Shown one piece after another: positions 1-9,964 of a DNA stretch of 58,602 bases. The stretch lies in NCBI GenBank assembly GCA_964514385.1, contig CAZEQJ010000021.1, positions 1 through 58,602 on the forward strand. Direction: 5' to 3'. This stretch comes from CAZEQJ01 sp964514385 (GTDB lineage Bacteria; Bacteroidota; Bacteroidia; Cytophagales; Cyclobacteriaceae). The position numbers and the translations under genes are program-made. Each line of letters starts with the position of its first letter. Position 1 is the first letter of the stretch. Below the pieces are notes generated by a model. It was not told the DNA's origin. It searched no databases and saw only the letters and a program-made list of their open reading frames with translations.

Positions 1-1771
1 CTTGTCCGGTTACAGGCGAACCCCCGTTATTGGCTGTAGCTACGACTACAACGTCACCATTTCCATCTTCCAGTGCAGTCAGAAGTCCTGTTTCTGAATC
101 AATTGTAGCATTTCCCGTACTTGCATTTTCATCGATACTCCAGGTGATAGCCGGATCGGAAGCACCTGCAGGCTCCACAGTAGCTTCCATTTGAAGTGTG
201 CCTTCAAAATCTTCGATTGTAGAAGCCCCTTCAGCTCCTGCTACGTTTACTGTGGTGACATCTACAAAATTCCCGGTTACCGTCACATTGGCCGAACCTG
301 TAAATAATGACCCATCAGTAGCAGTGGCAGAAACAGTTACAGTTCCATCACCAACAGCAGTAAGTAAACCATTTTCATCTATGGTGGCAACATTTTCATC
401 GCTGACGCTCCAGGTTATATTCTGGTTATCACCAGTTACAGTGGCTTCCATTTGAAGTGTGCCCCCCGCAGTGGTAATCTCTAATGCAGCACCGCCCTGT
501 GCTGCGACAGCAATGTCTGATACATAGTCGAAAGTAGTAGCTGTACCCAGTACCCGGATATCATCCAGACCAACACGATTATCCCGTGTATTTGCAAATA
601 CAAGGTCAAGTACATCACCTGATGCAGGTAATCCACCAAAGCCTGTAATAGATAAGGTATCAAGGTTCCATGACGCGGTTGCGTCATCTCTGGTTAATGT
701 AGCTGTATCCAGGACAACATATCCACCACCATCTATCTGTGCAGCGACCACAAGGTTAAGGTTTTCAGGGTCACCTATTCGTGATCCTTCCTTTAGGTAA
801 CCAAATTCAACACTGATATCTTCAAAACCGGAAATACTTATATTCGAAAACACAAGTGAGTCGAAGCTGCCGCTCAATGAGTTCGCACCCCTGTTCGGAG
901 CCATATGCAGGTGAATACCATCTGAAGCATGACCCCAGAATTGTGCAGGGTCAACATTATTATCTACGTAGGTGGTCAACCTGATAGATCGATCTCTGTT
1001 GATACTGCCATTAATAATATTATTAACCTCAGCCCCTCCGTTTATATGAGAGAGTTCAGCCTGTACCACAGCATCAGATTCATAGTATTGGGGCCCATCA
1101 AATCCATCGGATGCGGTGGGTGTATTACGTGGTGCGTTGGTATCATTAACGTCTAACTGAGTCGTGCCGAAATTTTCCCAAGCAAGAATGCTGATTGCAG
1201 GCCTCACTTCAAGGTCATCAATGGTAAAGGTTACAGGTAAAAATGATGAATTTGCACCCTCTGCAAGGCGGATAGGGAATCTCAATTGATCGTTATCTCC
1301 TGAATTGAATGTAAAGGTTACATTTTCCCAATCGGTTGTGGTAAATGTATGAGTAACACCATTGCTTACTCCACCAAATGAAGGATTTTGAACAGCCATA
1401 CTTAATACACTTCCTACTTTATCTGACTTTACCCAGACGCTGTACAGATATTCTGTATTGGGCTCAGCAGGAAGGGAATTACGTGTTGCTTCAATTTGGA
1501 AATTACTTGGTGTGAGCGTTGTTACAACAGCCTGTAGTCCTTTAGATCCGGATACAGCATCTGACACTATTTCGAATGTTGCCAGCCCTCCGTTCCCTGT
1601 TCCGTTATTTAAAAACCAGTTCGTTGCTGAAGTAGCTCCAAGCTCATCAGCCTCAAAACCACCATTGGTGATTATATTCTGAGCAGTAGTAGTCAGGCTT
1701 ATTCCCAGTAAAAAAATAAATGGAACCATCCATTTCCCAGGCAGCCGGTTGATATTGTAAATTTGTTTCAT
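1..1771 (-). CDS. Secreted carbohydrate-binding/Big_2 multidomain protein, C-terminus beyond window
   Basis: The frame starts at the ATG ending at 1771 and stays open through base 1 (590 codons read), so the 3' end lies outside the window. The product begins with a signal peptide (MKQIYNINRL, a hydrophobic run, then cleavage near TTTAQN). The next ~150 residues look like a CBM4/9-type carbohydrate-binding module (N-GGFE start, NTEYLYSVWVKSD, a D-DLEVRP end). A second beta-sandwich region follows (about 190-430), then at least two bacterial Ig-like Big_2 repeats (GTLQMEATV, ITWS, GLLTA motifs). No catalytic domain is visible; a glycoside hydrolase further on is inferred from context, and GH10 or GH43 are only possibilities. 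It has its own copy of the AATCGATT operator ~56 bp upstream, which ties it to the xylan regulon. Confidence 0.8.
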   Translation of the reverse strand, partial: MKQIYNINRLPGKWMVPFIFLLGISLTTTAQNIITNGGFEADELGATSATNWFLNNGTGNGGLATFEIVSDAVSGSKGLQAVVTTLTPSNFQIEATRNSLPAEPNTEYLYSVWVKSDKVGSVLSMAVQNPSFGGVSNGVTHTFTTTDWENVTFTFNSGDNDQLRFPIRLAEGANSSFLPVTFTIDDLEVRPAISILAWENFGTTQLDVNDTNAPRNTPTASDGFDGPQYYESDAVVQAELSHINGGAEVNNIINGSINRDRSIRLTTYVDNNVDPAQFWGHASDGIHLHMAPNRGANSLSGSFDSLVFSNISISGFEDISVEFGYLKEGSRIGDPENLNLVVAAQIDGGGYVVLDTATLTRDDATASWNLDTLSITGFGGLPASGDVLDLVFANTRDNRVGLDDIRVLGTATTFDYVSDIAVAAQGGAALEITTAGGTLQMEATVTGDNQNITWSVSDENVATIDENGLLTAVGDGTVTVSATATDGSLFTGSANVTVTGNFVDVTTVNVAGAEGASTIEDFEGTLQMEATVEPAGASDPAITWSIDENASTGNATIDSETGLLTALEDGNGDVVVVATANNGGSPVTGQ

Positions 1772-1826
1772 ACGTAATTGGTTTTGGGATAATTTTATAA
1801 AAGCTATCTAATTTTGAAAGTAATTT

Positions 1827-1842
1827 ACACAATCGATTGCAT
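1827..1842. promoter_or_regulatory. LacI-type operator, copy 1 (AATCGATT palindrome)
   Basis: ACACAATCGATTGCAT is an imperfect palindrome centred on AATCGATT. It lies ~56 bp upstream of the CBM/Big_2 gene start and shares CAATCGATTG with the copies at 5254 and 13583. It is assigned to the LacI-type regulator encoded at 12508-13536 because that gene carries one copy upstream of itself. Binding is inferred. Confidence 0.75.
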
Positions 1843-1887
1843 TATCAGAAACTATTGTGAAAATTATATTTTCAGAAGGTGGAATTT

Positions 1888-3060
1888 TTACGTAGCCAGA
1901 CCTAATTCCAATCCTCTTAATTCGGCAAGTCCCTTAAGACGCCCAATAGCCGAGTAGCCCGGATAGGTTCTTTTTTTCAAGTCATCCAGCATCTGAAACC
2001 CGTGATCCGGACGCATCGGAATAGAGATATTTCGCAGTTTCATAATTTCCAATACTTCTTTGACCACAGCTTTCATATTGGTATCTCCACTGAGGTGTTC
2101 TGCTTCCTGAAAATTGCCGTAATCGTCCATTTGTGTATTGCGCAGGTGAAGAAAATTTATCCGATGACCTAAGCGTCTTACCATTCCCACAATATCATTG
2201 TCTCTTCTAGCACCCAGCGATCCGGTACAAAAACACAGACCATTGGAGGGTGAATCTATAAATCCGATTATATCAGCCAGATCAGCTTCGGTACTAACAA
2301 TTCTGGGTAAGCCCAGGACTGACCTTGGCGGGTCATCCGGATGAATGGATAATACTACACCATTTGATTCGGCAACAGGAACAACTTCATTGAGGAAATA
2401 TGACAGGTTTTCCTTAAGCTTAACGGTATTGATATTAGCGTATTTCTTCAGCTCGGACAATACAAGCTCTGGTGTGAAACTTTCATCACTTCCGGGCAGA
2501 CCGAGCATGATGTTATCAAAAAGCTGCTTTTTTTCCTTATCTGAAAGACTGTTGAAATATTTTTCTCCGGCGGCTTTTTCTTCTGCTGTATAATATTGTT
2601 CTACACCCGGCCTTTTCAGCATAAACAGTTCAAAGGCTACAAATGCATCTTTTTCAAATCGTAGTGTGCGTGCACCATTAGGGAGCACGAAGTCCGGATG
2701 TGTGCGCAACCAGTCAAAAACAGGCATAAAGTTATAGGTGACATTTCTGATGTTTTCAGCTGCCAGGTTCCGAATGGAGATCTTATAATTTTCGATATAC
2801 TCCAGATATTTACCTGTTTGTCTTTTGATATCTTCGTGTACAGGGAGACTCTCTACAACAGACCATTCAAGACCTGCATCTTCAATGAGCTTTTTACGTT
2901 CCCTGATGGCTTCAACAGACCAAACCTCCCCAACAGGTATTTGGTGCAATGCTGAAACTACTCCACTACATCCTGCCTGAAGAATATCGGTTAGGCTTAC
3001 CACATCATTAGGCCCATACCAACGCATAGTTTGCTTCATTAAATTCATAGTGCTATTCAT
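1888..3060 (-). CDS. uxuA: Mannonate dehydratase UxuA
   Basis: UxuA converts D-mannonate to 2-keto-3-deoxygluconate, a cytoplasmic step in hexuronate catabolism. The N-terminus (MKQTMRWYGPND, then SLTDILQAG and IPVGEVWS) matches the UxuA family. SIHPDDPP and the late MRPDHGFQ motif supply metal- and substrate-binding residues. I start at the ATG ending at 3060 (MNSTMNLMKQ, 390 aa, close to the ~394 aa family length). The longer open frame to 3120 would run into the end of the GH67 gene. Only one base separates the two genes, so they form an operon. Alpha-glucuronidase releases methylglucuronate or glucuronate, and UxuA works on its downstream product. Glucuronate isomerase (UxaC) is not in the window. 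Confidence 0.95.
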   Translation of the reverse strand: MNSTMNLMKQTMRWYGPNDVVSLTDILQAGCSGVVSALHQIPVGEVWSVEAIRERKKLIEDAGLEWSVVESLPVHEDIKRQTGKYLEYIENYKISIRNLAAENIRNVTYNFMPVFDWLRTHPDFVLPNGARTLRFEKDAFVAFELFMLKRPGVEQYYTAEEKAAGEKYFNSLSDKEKKQLFDNIMLGLPGSDESFTPELVLSELKKYANINTVKLKENLSYFLNEVVPVAESNGVVLSIHPDDPPRSVLGLPRIVSTEADLADIIGFIDSPSNGLCFCTGSLGARRDNDIVGMVRRLGHRINFLHLRNTQMDDYGNFQEAEHLSGDTNMKAVVKEVLEIMKLRNISIPMRPDHGFQMLDDLKKRTYPGYSAIGRLKGLAELRGLELGLAT

Positions 3061-3061
3061 T

Positions 3062-5200
3062 TTACCACCTTGGTTGTATTCCCGGTGCGTATGGGAAACG
3101 AAGTGATTTATAATATTCAAGTGTATTTACCGGTTCTTCAAGCATCTCGGGCCAATCCATTTTCGAATAGGTCTGAAAATATAACATGCAGGCATCTTTC
3201 CACCATATTGCCTCTTTCTCCTGTATGTTTAGCAACATTTTGACTTGACGAAAACGAAGCTCATCAATTTTTCCTTCCAGTGAATCCCACTGCTTTTGCA
3301 TTTCCCTGACCTGATTTATTCCTTCCTGATATTTATAGCCCAGCTCATTCCAAAGGGTTCTGCCGGAATTCATTTTATGATCCCACGGCACATGATGAAA
3401 CCATAGTAACAACTCTTCAGGCACCTTATTGATATCGCCATATTTTTTTTCAAGCTCCTTGCTGTATTGCTCTACGGCATTGCTTCCTGTTTTTGTCCGG
3501 TCAAAGCCGATACCTTCATCATCAGATTTATGATAATAATAAGGCGTCCAGTCTGCCCGTGAAAGATTGTCAACCCAGGGAGCCGGGCCGTAGTGATGTC
3601 CTGTTCCCATCAGGTGATGTAATCCCAAAGGTGTCATGTAACTTACGGAGGCTTCCCATGAGCTCATCATGATCCTGATGATCGTATTTACTACTTCTTC
3701 CTCGTTTCCAAATGTCATTTTGGTCCAGTCTGAAGCTATATCTTCTGAATCCAAATAAGGGTCCCATGCCAGTCTTCCGAATGCATACCAGTTAGATTGC
3801 GCAATCGGATGCCCGGTCCAGTTGATGTCTGTGCCAATGTTAGCTACACCGGCAATACCTGTCACGTCATAGTCATGAATTTCACCATCAATAATTTTGG
3901 CTACAGTGGAGCCTTTACCGTGGGAATAGGTGTCCGTATCCAGCGCCTCTTCAAACATCGGGGCCAGGTATACAAGCTGAGTAGCCTGTCCAAGATACTC
4001 CTGCGTTATTTGAAACTCCATCACAAGCGGGGTTTCCGGCATCGCCCCGAATAATGGATGAAAAGGTTCTCTTGGTTGAAAATCAATAGGCCCGTTTTTG
4101 ACCTGTACAAGCACGTTATCTTTAAACGAACCATCCAGCGGTACAAATTCGTTGTACGCCTGCTTTGCCCGGTCTACCGGCTCTTCATCACTGTATACAA
4201 AGGCCCTCCATATCACCGCACCATTGTACGGAGCTAATGCATCTGCCATCATATTCGCACCATCTGCATGTGAACGGCCATAATTTTGTGGTCCGGGCTG
4301 CCCCTCTGAGTTTGCCTTTACCAGAAAGCCTCCAAAGTCCGGGATTTCTTTATAAATTTCATCCACTTTGTTTTTCCACCATGCTTTTACCTGATCATTC
4401 AGTGGGTCAGCTGTTTCGAGACCGCCAATTTCGATCGGAGCACTGAATCTGGCCGTGAGATACACTTTAATGCCGTAGGGTCTGAAAAGGTCGGCAATTG
4501 CCTTTACCTTTTCCAGATAGGAGGGAGTAAGCACCAATGCGTTGGCATTTACATTTGTTAATACGGTCCCGTTTACTCCGATAGAAGCATTGGCACGTGC
4601 ATAATCTGTATACCTTGGATCTAAATAATCTGGCAACCTGTGCCAGTCCCATATTGAAAACCCGGCATAACCTCTTTCAGATGTACGGTCCAGGTTATCC
4701 CAATGATTTAGAATGCGCAGATCAAAAGCTGGGTTGCTGACTACATGCAAAGCAGAGATGTCTTCGTGCGTCTGAAGTGCTTTAATAAAGTGAAAGGTGC
4801 CATACAGCAGACCTGTTTCGGTATGACTGGTAATGACCACCGTTTCATTGATAGTTTTTATAATAAAACCATCATTTTCAATTTCTGAAGCGTCAATATT
4901 ATCTTTTGGCACATTACCCGCCAGCACAATCTGAATAGATGCGCCTTCGGGATTTTCTGCTGAGGTGAGTGATTTTCCTAGCATCCCTTCGATTGCACCT
5001 GATATTTCTTTCTGTATGATTTCTGAGGTGGCGGAGTGGTTTTCGACGTAGTATGATGTGATAAAATCACGATAAGAGGAGGCAACTTCATCGTTTTCAA
5101 TCGGCTGGTATCTTAACCAAAGGTCATATCCGGTTTCAGTACATAAGCACCAAGTATTAAATAAGATAAGGAATATTGTTATTGTTAATCGATGGGTCAC
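3062..5200 (-). CDS. aguA: GH67 alpha-glucuronidase
   Basis: This enzyme removes 4-O-methyl-glucuronic acid from the non-reducing end of xylo-oligosaccharides. The 712-aa product has a signal peptide (hydrophobic run 6-20), and the hallmark GYDLWLRYQP follows at residues 24-33. The central (beta/alpha)8 domain carries the probable acid Glu299 (KANSEGQPGP). The two carboxylates of the inverting mechanism are Asp373 (NGPIDFQ) and Glu401 (ITQEYLG); the 28-residue spacing between them matches characterised GH67 enzymes. The C-terminal helical domain includes GLHHLM, GHHYGP and WFHHVPWDH. Export suggests periplasmic or surface action. The gene is divergent from the GH3 gene, and the operator at 5254-5269 sits between them ~54 bp upstream of this start. 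Confidence 0.96.
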   Translation of the reverse strand: MTHRLTITIFLILFNTWCLCTETGYDLWLRYQPIENDEVASSYRDFITSYYVENHSATSEIIQKEISGAIEGMLGKSLTSAENPEGASIQIVLAGNVPKDNIDASEIENDGFIIKTINETVVITSHTETGLLYGTFHFIKALQTHEDISALHVVSNPAFDLRILNHWDNLDRTSERGYAGFSIWDWHRLPDYLDPRYTDYARANASIGVNGTVLTNVNANALVLTPSYLEKVKAIADLFRPYGIKVYLTARFSAPIEIGGLETADPLNDQVKAWWKNKVDEIYKEIPDFGGFLVKANSEGQPGPQNYGRSHADGANMMADALAPYNGAVIWRAFVYSDEEPVDRAKQAYNEFVPLDGSFKDNVLVQVKNGPIDFQPREPFHPLFGAMPETPLVMEFQITQEYLGQATQLVYLAPMFEEALDTDTYSHGKGSTVAKIIDGEIHDYDVTGIAGVANIGTDINWTGHPIAQSNWYAFGRLAWDPYLDSEDIASDWTKMTFGNEEEVVNTIIRIMMSSWEASVSYMTPLGLHHLMGTGHHYGPAPWVDNLSRADWTPYYYHKSDDEGIGFDRTKTGSNAVEQYSKELEKKYGDINKVPEELLLWFHHVPWDHKMNSGRTLWNELGYKYQEGINQVREMQKQWDSLEGKIDELRFRQVKMLLNIQEKEAIWWKDACMLYFQTYSKMDWPEMLEEPVNTLEYYKSLRFPYAPGIQPRW

Positions 5201-5253
5201 TTCTTTTTTTATTAAGTTTTAGGTAATGCAAGTCTACATTTAAAATAAGATTT

Positions 5254-5269
5254 ACGCAATCGATTGTGT
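5254..5269. promoter_or_regulatory. LacI-type operator, copy 2, in the GH67/GH3 divergent promoter
   Basis: ACGCAATCGATTGTGT is a near-perfect palindrome. It is ~54 bp from the GH67 ATG and ~40 bp from the GH3 ATG, so one site could control both the uronate-release operon and the xylanase/transport operon. Its core matches copies 1 and 3. Confidence 0.78.
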
Positions 5270-5308
5270 TATTTTCTATGAAGTTATAAATTGCAGTCCG
5301 CAAAGTGT

Positions 5309-7498
5309 ATGAATTTTATGAAGCTTAAAATCATCATCCTTATTTCCACTTTCATCCTTCCACCCCTGACAGCACAAGAACTTGACTTCAGGGATACTTC
5401 ATTACCCAATCGCAAGAGGGCTGAAATATTGGTAAGCAAGCTGACGCTGGAAGAAAAAGTTGACCAGATGATGAATGCCACACCGGCCATAGATCGCCTG
5501 GATATACCACCCTACGACTGGTGGAACGAAGCATTGCATGGTGTGGGCAGGTCAGGTGTTGCCACGGTATTTCCCCAGGCAATCGGTATGGGAGCAACAT
5601 TTGACAAAGAACTTGTGGAAAGAATTGCCTCTGCTATTTCCGATGAAGCAAGAGCTATTTACAATTTATCTTCCGCTAAAGGGTATTACCATAAATACAA
5701 TGGCCTTACCTTCTGGACGCCTAATATCAATATATTCAGAGATCCGAGATGGGGGAGAGGGCAGGAAACATATGGTGAAGATCCCTATCTCATGGCCCTA
5801 CTGGGAACTGCCTTTGTCAATGGCCTGCAGGGCAATGATCCTGATTACCTGAAAACTGCGGCCTGTGCCAAGCATTTTGCAGTACACAGTGGCCCTGAAA
5901 AACTCAGGCATGAATTTAATGCCATTACGAACGAGCAAGATCTTTATGAAACTTATTTACCGGCTTTTGAGGCATTGGTAAAGGCTGATGTTGAAGCCGT
6001 GATGTGTGCTTACAATCGCACAAATGGCGACCCTTGCTGTGCTCACAACCGGTTATTACAGGAAATCCTGATCGGAGAATGGGGATTTGACGGTCATATC
6101 CTGACAGATTGCGGCGCTATTGAAGATTTTTTCTCCGAGAATGGACATCATATTTCAGAAGATGCTGCTGAGGCATCGGCCTTTGCAGTGAAAATGGGAG
6201 TGAGTTTGAATTGTGGAGAATCTTACAGCGCTCTGATAGAGGCTGTGCAACGGGGTATTATTACAGAAAAGGAAATTGACGAGGCTCTCGTTCAGCTTTT
6301 GGTTACACGATTTAAGCTTGGGTTATTTGACGAATCTGGCCAGAACCCTTACGACGAATTAGGTGCTGAAACCATCAATAGTGCAAGAAACCGTCAACTG
6401 GCATTGGAAGCAGCCAGAAAATCCATTGTAATGCTAAAAAATGATGACGTTTTACCGCTTAGAAATGATCTGGGTCGGTATTTTGTCACCGGCCCTAATG
6501 CAGGTGTGATTGAAGCTTTAATTGGCAACTATTATGGTACAAACCCTGAAATGGTGACCTTTCTGGAAGGTATTGCAGCTGCAGTTGCACCTGGAAGTCA
6601 GGTACAATACAGACAGGGTGTATTGTTGGACCGTGATAACCTGAATCCGATGGACTGGGCTTCCGGCACCGCAAGGAGTTCTGACGCCACCTTCTATTTT
6701 ATGGGCATCAATGGTCTTCTGGAAGGTGAGGAGGGCGCTTCCATTGCATCACCCTACTATGGAGACCGGTTAGATTATAATATTCCGGAAAACCAAATAG
6801 AATATCTTCGAAAGCTTAAGCGGAATAATGACAATCCTGTAATCGCAGTAGTGGTTGGTGGTTCACCAATGAATCTGACAGAAGTGCACGAACTTGCTGA
6901 TGCGGTTCTACTGGTGTGGTACCCGGGTGAGGAAGGAGGAACCGCCGTAGCGGATATCATTTTTGGTAAAGAGTCGCCTTCAGGTAAACTTCCTGTTACA
7001 TTTCCGAAATCGCTTGATCAGCTCCCTCCGTATGACGACTATTCCATGAATGGACGAACCTATAAGTTCATGACTGAAGAACCGTTATATCCATTTGGCT
7101 TTGGGCTCGGATACACAGATATCACCTATTCTGATATTCAGCTGAGCCAAAACAAAATGAAGAGTGATGAAACCGCTGTAGCTGCTGTTGAAGTTACTAA
7201 TGCATCGGATTATCAGGGTGATGAAATTGTTCAGCTCTATATTTCCAGAGTTGAAGCAGATTTTCGTGTTCCATTATTTTCTCTGAAGGATGTTGAGAAA
7301 GTAAATTTGGCACCTGGCCAAACAAAAAGGATAGAATTTACCATTACGCCAGAGATGCTCGAATTGGTAAATGAGCAAGGCGAAAAAGAAATATTGAAAG
7401 GAGATTACCAAATTCACATCGGGGGGTCACTACCTACTCAAAGATCACTGGAACTTGGTGCCAGTCAATACAAAGCAATTTCATTAACCATTAAATAA
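5309..7498 (+). CDS. GH3 beta-xylosidase/beta-glucosidase family enzyme
   Basis: GH3 enzymes release monosaccharides from non-reducing ends, and the xylan setting and sequence type favour beta-xylosidase. I start at the ATG at 5309 (a second ATG at 5318 is possible), giving about 729 aa with a signal peptide ending near PPLTAQ. The N-terminal domain has YDWWNEALHG and VFPQAIGMGATFD, typical of xylosidase-like GH3. The nucleophile is Asp267 in LTDCGAI. The alpha/beta sandwich domain follows (VVVGGSPM, VWYPGEEGG), then a C-terminal Fn3-like domain (DEIVQLYIS, LAPGQTKRIEF). It is first in a five-gene operon. Arabinosidase or glucosidase activity cannot be excluded. Confidence 0.93.
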   Translation: MNFMKLKIIILISTFILPPLTAQELDFRDTSLPNRKRAEILVSKLTLEEKVDQMMNATPAIDRLDIPPYDWWNEALHGVGRSGVATVFPQAIGMGATFDKELVERIASAISDEARAIYNLSSAKGYYHKYNGLTFWTPNINIFRDPRWGRGQETYGEDPYLMALLGTAFVNGLQGNDPDYLKTAACAKHFAVHSGPEKLRHEFNAITNEQDLYETYLPAFEALVKADVEAVMCAYNRTNGDPCCAHNRLLQEILIGEWGFDGHILTDCGAIEDFFSENGHHISEDAAEASAFAVKMGVSLNCGESYSALIEAVQRGIITEKEIDEALVQLLVTRFKLGLFDESGQNPYDELGAETINSARNRQLALEAARKSIVMLKNDDVLPLRNDLGRYFVTGPNAGVIEALIGNYYGTNPEMVTFLEGIAAAVAPGSQVQYRQGVLLDRDNLNPMDWASGTARSSDATFYFMGINGLLEGEEGASIASPYYGDRLDYNIPENQIEYLRKLKRNNDNPVIAVVVGGSPMNLTEVHELADAVLLVWYPGEEGGTAVADIIFGKESPSGKLPVTFPKSLDQLPPYDDYSMNGRTYKFMTEEPLYPFGFGLGYTDITYSDIQLSQNKMKSDETAVAAVEVTNASDYQGDEIVQLYISRVEADFRVPLFSLKDVEKVNLAPGQTKRIEFTITPEMLELVNEQGEKEILKGDYQIHIGGSLPTQRSLELGASQYKAISLTIK

Positions 7499-7512
7499 AA
7501 ACCATTTCAGCC

Positions 7513-8772
7513 ATGAAAATATTAAGTAAACTTCTGACAGCAGGGTTTGGTGTGTTCTTATCTTTGCAGACCTCCGCCCAGCAGCTGCCTATTGCCGAAG
7601 GGAATGATAAGTGGATAGGAAATATCTACAGCGGAAGCCAGATTTTCAATTTTACCCGCTACTGGAATCAGGTTACGCCTGAAAATGCCGGAAAATGGGG
7701 TAGTGTTGAGGGAACACGGGACGTATACAACTGGTCCCAGTTAGATGCAGCTTACAATCTGGCAAAAGAAAATGGTTATCCATTTCGGTTTCATGTTTTA
7801 TTCTGGGGCAACCAGCAACCTAACTGGATAGCTGCATTAAGTGAGGAAGAGCAGCTTGAAGAGATTATAGAATGGATTGATACCGTTGCAGCCCGATATC
7901 CGGATATAGATTATATTGAAGTAGTGAATGAGCCCATACATGACGCTCCTTTTGGTGCAGAAAATGGCGGCTATGGTGGTGCACTTGGCGGTTCCGGAAC
8001 TACAGGGTGGGACTGGATTATCAGGGCCTTTGAATTGACGCGTGAAAGGTTCCCCGATGCACAGCTTATGGTAAATGATTATAACATTGTAAGTAACCAG
8101 AGTAATGTCAACAGGTATCTGCGTATCATCGAACTCCTGCAGGAAAGAGATTTAATCGATGTGATCGGTGTACAGGCGCATGCTTTTTCTACAAGGGGAA
8201 CGGCTGAATCCATGAGAGAGATACTGGATATTCTGGCAGAGACAGGTTTGCCCATCATGGCTACTGAGATGGATATAGATGGTGTCGATACTTTTGGTAA
8301 TGAGGATGATGATGTACAACTGGAAGCGATGCAGCGTATTTTCCCTGTATTTTGGGAGCATCCATCCGTAATAGGTGTTACATTCTGGGGCTGGAGACCA
8401 GGATTATGGCGAAATGATGAAGCAGCCTACCTTGTCAACCTGCAGGGTAGAGAACGACCGGCACTGGAATGGCTCAGGACATATGTTGCGAGAAACCCTA
8501 CAGGACCTTTTACGGGTATCAGGGAGGAGGTACATGTGGATGTATTCCCTAATCCGGTAAGTGGAGATAAACTCTACATTTCGGCGGCAGAATCTATTGA
8601 ATCGGTTCATCTTTTGGATATGTCGGGCCGGGTTGTGAAGCAATACGATTTCCGGTATGCCGACACACAAAAACAAATAAACATAACGCCTGAAACCACA
8701 AAAGGCATGTATATGCTTAGCATACACTTCAAAGACGGAGTTAGTCAGTCACAAAGGATAGTAATTGAATAA
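7513..8772 (+). CDS. GH10 endo-1,4-beta-xylanase with T9SS sorting tail
   Basis: This retaining endo-xylanase cuts the xylan backbone outside the cell. The 419-aa product has a signal peptide (to about TSAQQ) and a GH10 barrel at about residues 30-335. The acid/base is Glu140 (EVVNEPIHD) and the nucleophile Glu252 (MATEMDID). The C-terminal ~75 residues (VFPNPVSGD, LLDMSGRVV, GMYMLSI, final RIVIE) are a Por secretion/type IX sorting domain, so the enzyme is probably released or anchored through the A-LPS route. It lies 14 bp after the GH3 gene and 19 bp before a second GH10. Unlike that second copy it has no lipobox, which suggests division of labour between secreted and membrane-tethered xylanases. 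Confidence 0.96.
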   Translation: MKILSKLLTAGFGVFLSLQTSAQQLPIAEGNDKWIGNIYSGSQIFNFTRYWNQVTPENAGKWGSVEGTRDVYNWSQLDAAYNLAKENGYPFRFHVLFWGNQQPNWIAALSEEEQLEEIIEWIDTVAARYPDIDYIEVVNEPIHDAPFGAENGGYGGALGGSGTTGWDWIIRAFELTRERFPDAQLMVNDYNIVSNQSNVNRYLRIIELLQERDLIDVIGVQAHAFSTRGTAESMREILDILAETGLPIMATEMDIDGVDTFGNEDDDVQLEAMQRIFPVFWEHPSVIGVTFWGWRPGLWRNDEAAYLVNLQGRERPALEWLRTYVARNPTGPFTGIREEVHVDVFPNPVSGDKLYISAAESIESVHLLDMSGRVVKQYDFRYADTQKQINITPETTKGMYMLSIHFKDGVSQSQRIVIE

Positions 8773-8791
8773 TAACATTAGATAGATTTTT

Positions 8792-9931
8792 ATGAAAAAC
8801 ATATTTTTATTAATTCCAGGAATTTTCGGTTTGATCCTTGTGTCCTGCACCTCATCTAAGGATACAGCCGAAACTCAACCTGTGACAATCGGATCGGTAT
8901 TTAAGGACGATTTTACTATCGGGGCAGCGTTGGGCGCGCGACAGATTACTTCTGAAAATGAAAAGGAAAAAGCGCTGATCGCAACACAATTTACCAGTGT
9001 GACTCCCGAAAATATCATGAAATGGGAGAGCATACATCCTGCACCTGATTCATTCAACTATGTACTTCCTGATAAAATGGTGGCTGACGCTGAAGCAAAC
9101 GGTCAGCAAATCATTGGGCATACGCTGACCTGGCATAACCAGACACCCAACTGGGTATTTGAAGATGAAGATGGTAATCTGGTAGATACAACCACACTTT
9201 ATGCGCATATGAAATTTCATATCGAGAATGTTGCAGGTCGTTACAAGGATAAAATATTTGGATGGGACGTGCTCAATGAAGCGCTGAACGAGGATGGAAC
9301 CTACCGAAACTCTAAATATTACCAGATAGCAGGAGAAGAATACATCTACAAAGCCTTTCAATATGCAGATGAGGTAATCCCGGATACAGAGTTGTATTAC
9401 AATGATTATAACATGCATCGGCAGGATAAGGTAGATGGCGCAATCCGGATTGCAAAAAATATCCGCAGCAGAGGCCTTCGTATCGATGGTATAGGTATGC
9501 AGGGGCACTGGGGTATTGATGGCCCTCCGGTGGAGCTGATAGAACAAAGCATTCTCAAAATACATGAAGCAGGGCTGAAGGTTATGATCACTGAGCTTGA
9601 CATCGATGTGCTGCCAAACCCCTACAGAATTGAAGGCGCAGACCTGAGTGATAATTTTGAGTCAAATCCGGAAGTCAACCCGTATAAGGTTGGCTTACCT
9701 GATTCTGTGAATCAGATTCATGCACAGCGGTATAAAGACCTTTTTGAGCTGTTCCTGAAGCACCGGGACAAAATCACCAGGGTTACATTCTGGGGTGTGC
9801 ATGACGGTCAGTCATGGAAAAATAACTGGCCTGCCAGAGGAAGAACAAATTACTGTCTCATATTTGACCGTGATTTTGAGCCCAAGCTGGCGTATGAAGA
9901 AATAATCGGATTAAAAGAAAGCGAAGAATAA
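8792..9931 (+). CDS. GH10 endo-1,4-beta-xylanase lipoprotein
   Basis: This is a second GH10 xylanase of 379 aa. The signal sequence ends in the lipobox ILVSC with acylated Cys19, so it should be tethered to a membrane, probably the outer membrane. The catalytic barrel covers about residues 35-372. WDVLNEALNED carries acid/base Glu163 and MITELDID carries nucleophile Glu268; TLTWHNQTPNW is the conserved substrate-site strand. It has no T9SS tail. It sits in the GH3-GH10-GH10-transporter-GH43 operon and likely trims the xylo-oligosaccharides made by the secreted GH10 before uptake. Confidence 0.96.
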   Translation: MKNIFLLIPGIFGLILVSCTSSKDTAETQPVTIGSVFKDDFTIGAALGARQITSENEKEKALIATQFTSVTPENIMKWESIHPAPDSFNYVLPDKMVADAEANGQQIIGHTLTWHNQTPNWVFEDEDGNLVDTTTLYAHMKFHIENVAGRYKDKIFGWDVLNEALNEDGTYRNSKYYQIAGEEYIYKAFQYADEVIPDTELYYNDYNMHRQDKVDGAIRIAKNIRSRGLRIDGIGMQGHWGIDGPPVELIEQSILKIHEAGLKVMITELDIDVLPNPYRIEGADLSDNFESNPEVNPYKVGLPDSVNQIHAQRYKDLFELFLKHRDKITRVTFWGVHDGQSWKNNWPARGRTNYCLIFDRDFEPKLAYEEIIGLKESEE

Positions 9932-9964
9932 GCCCCCTGAGATTCCAAACTAACCAAACATCTA

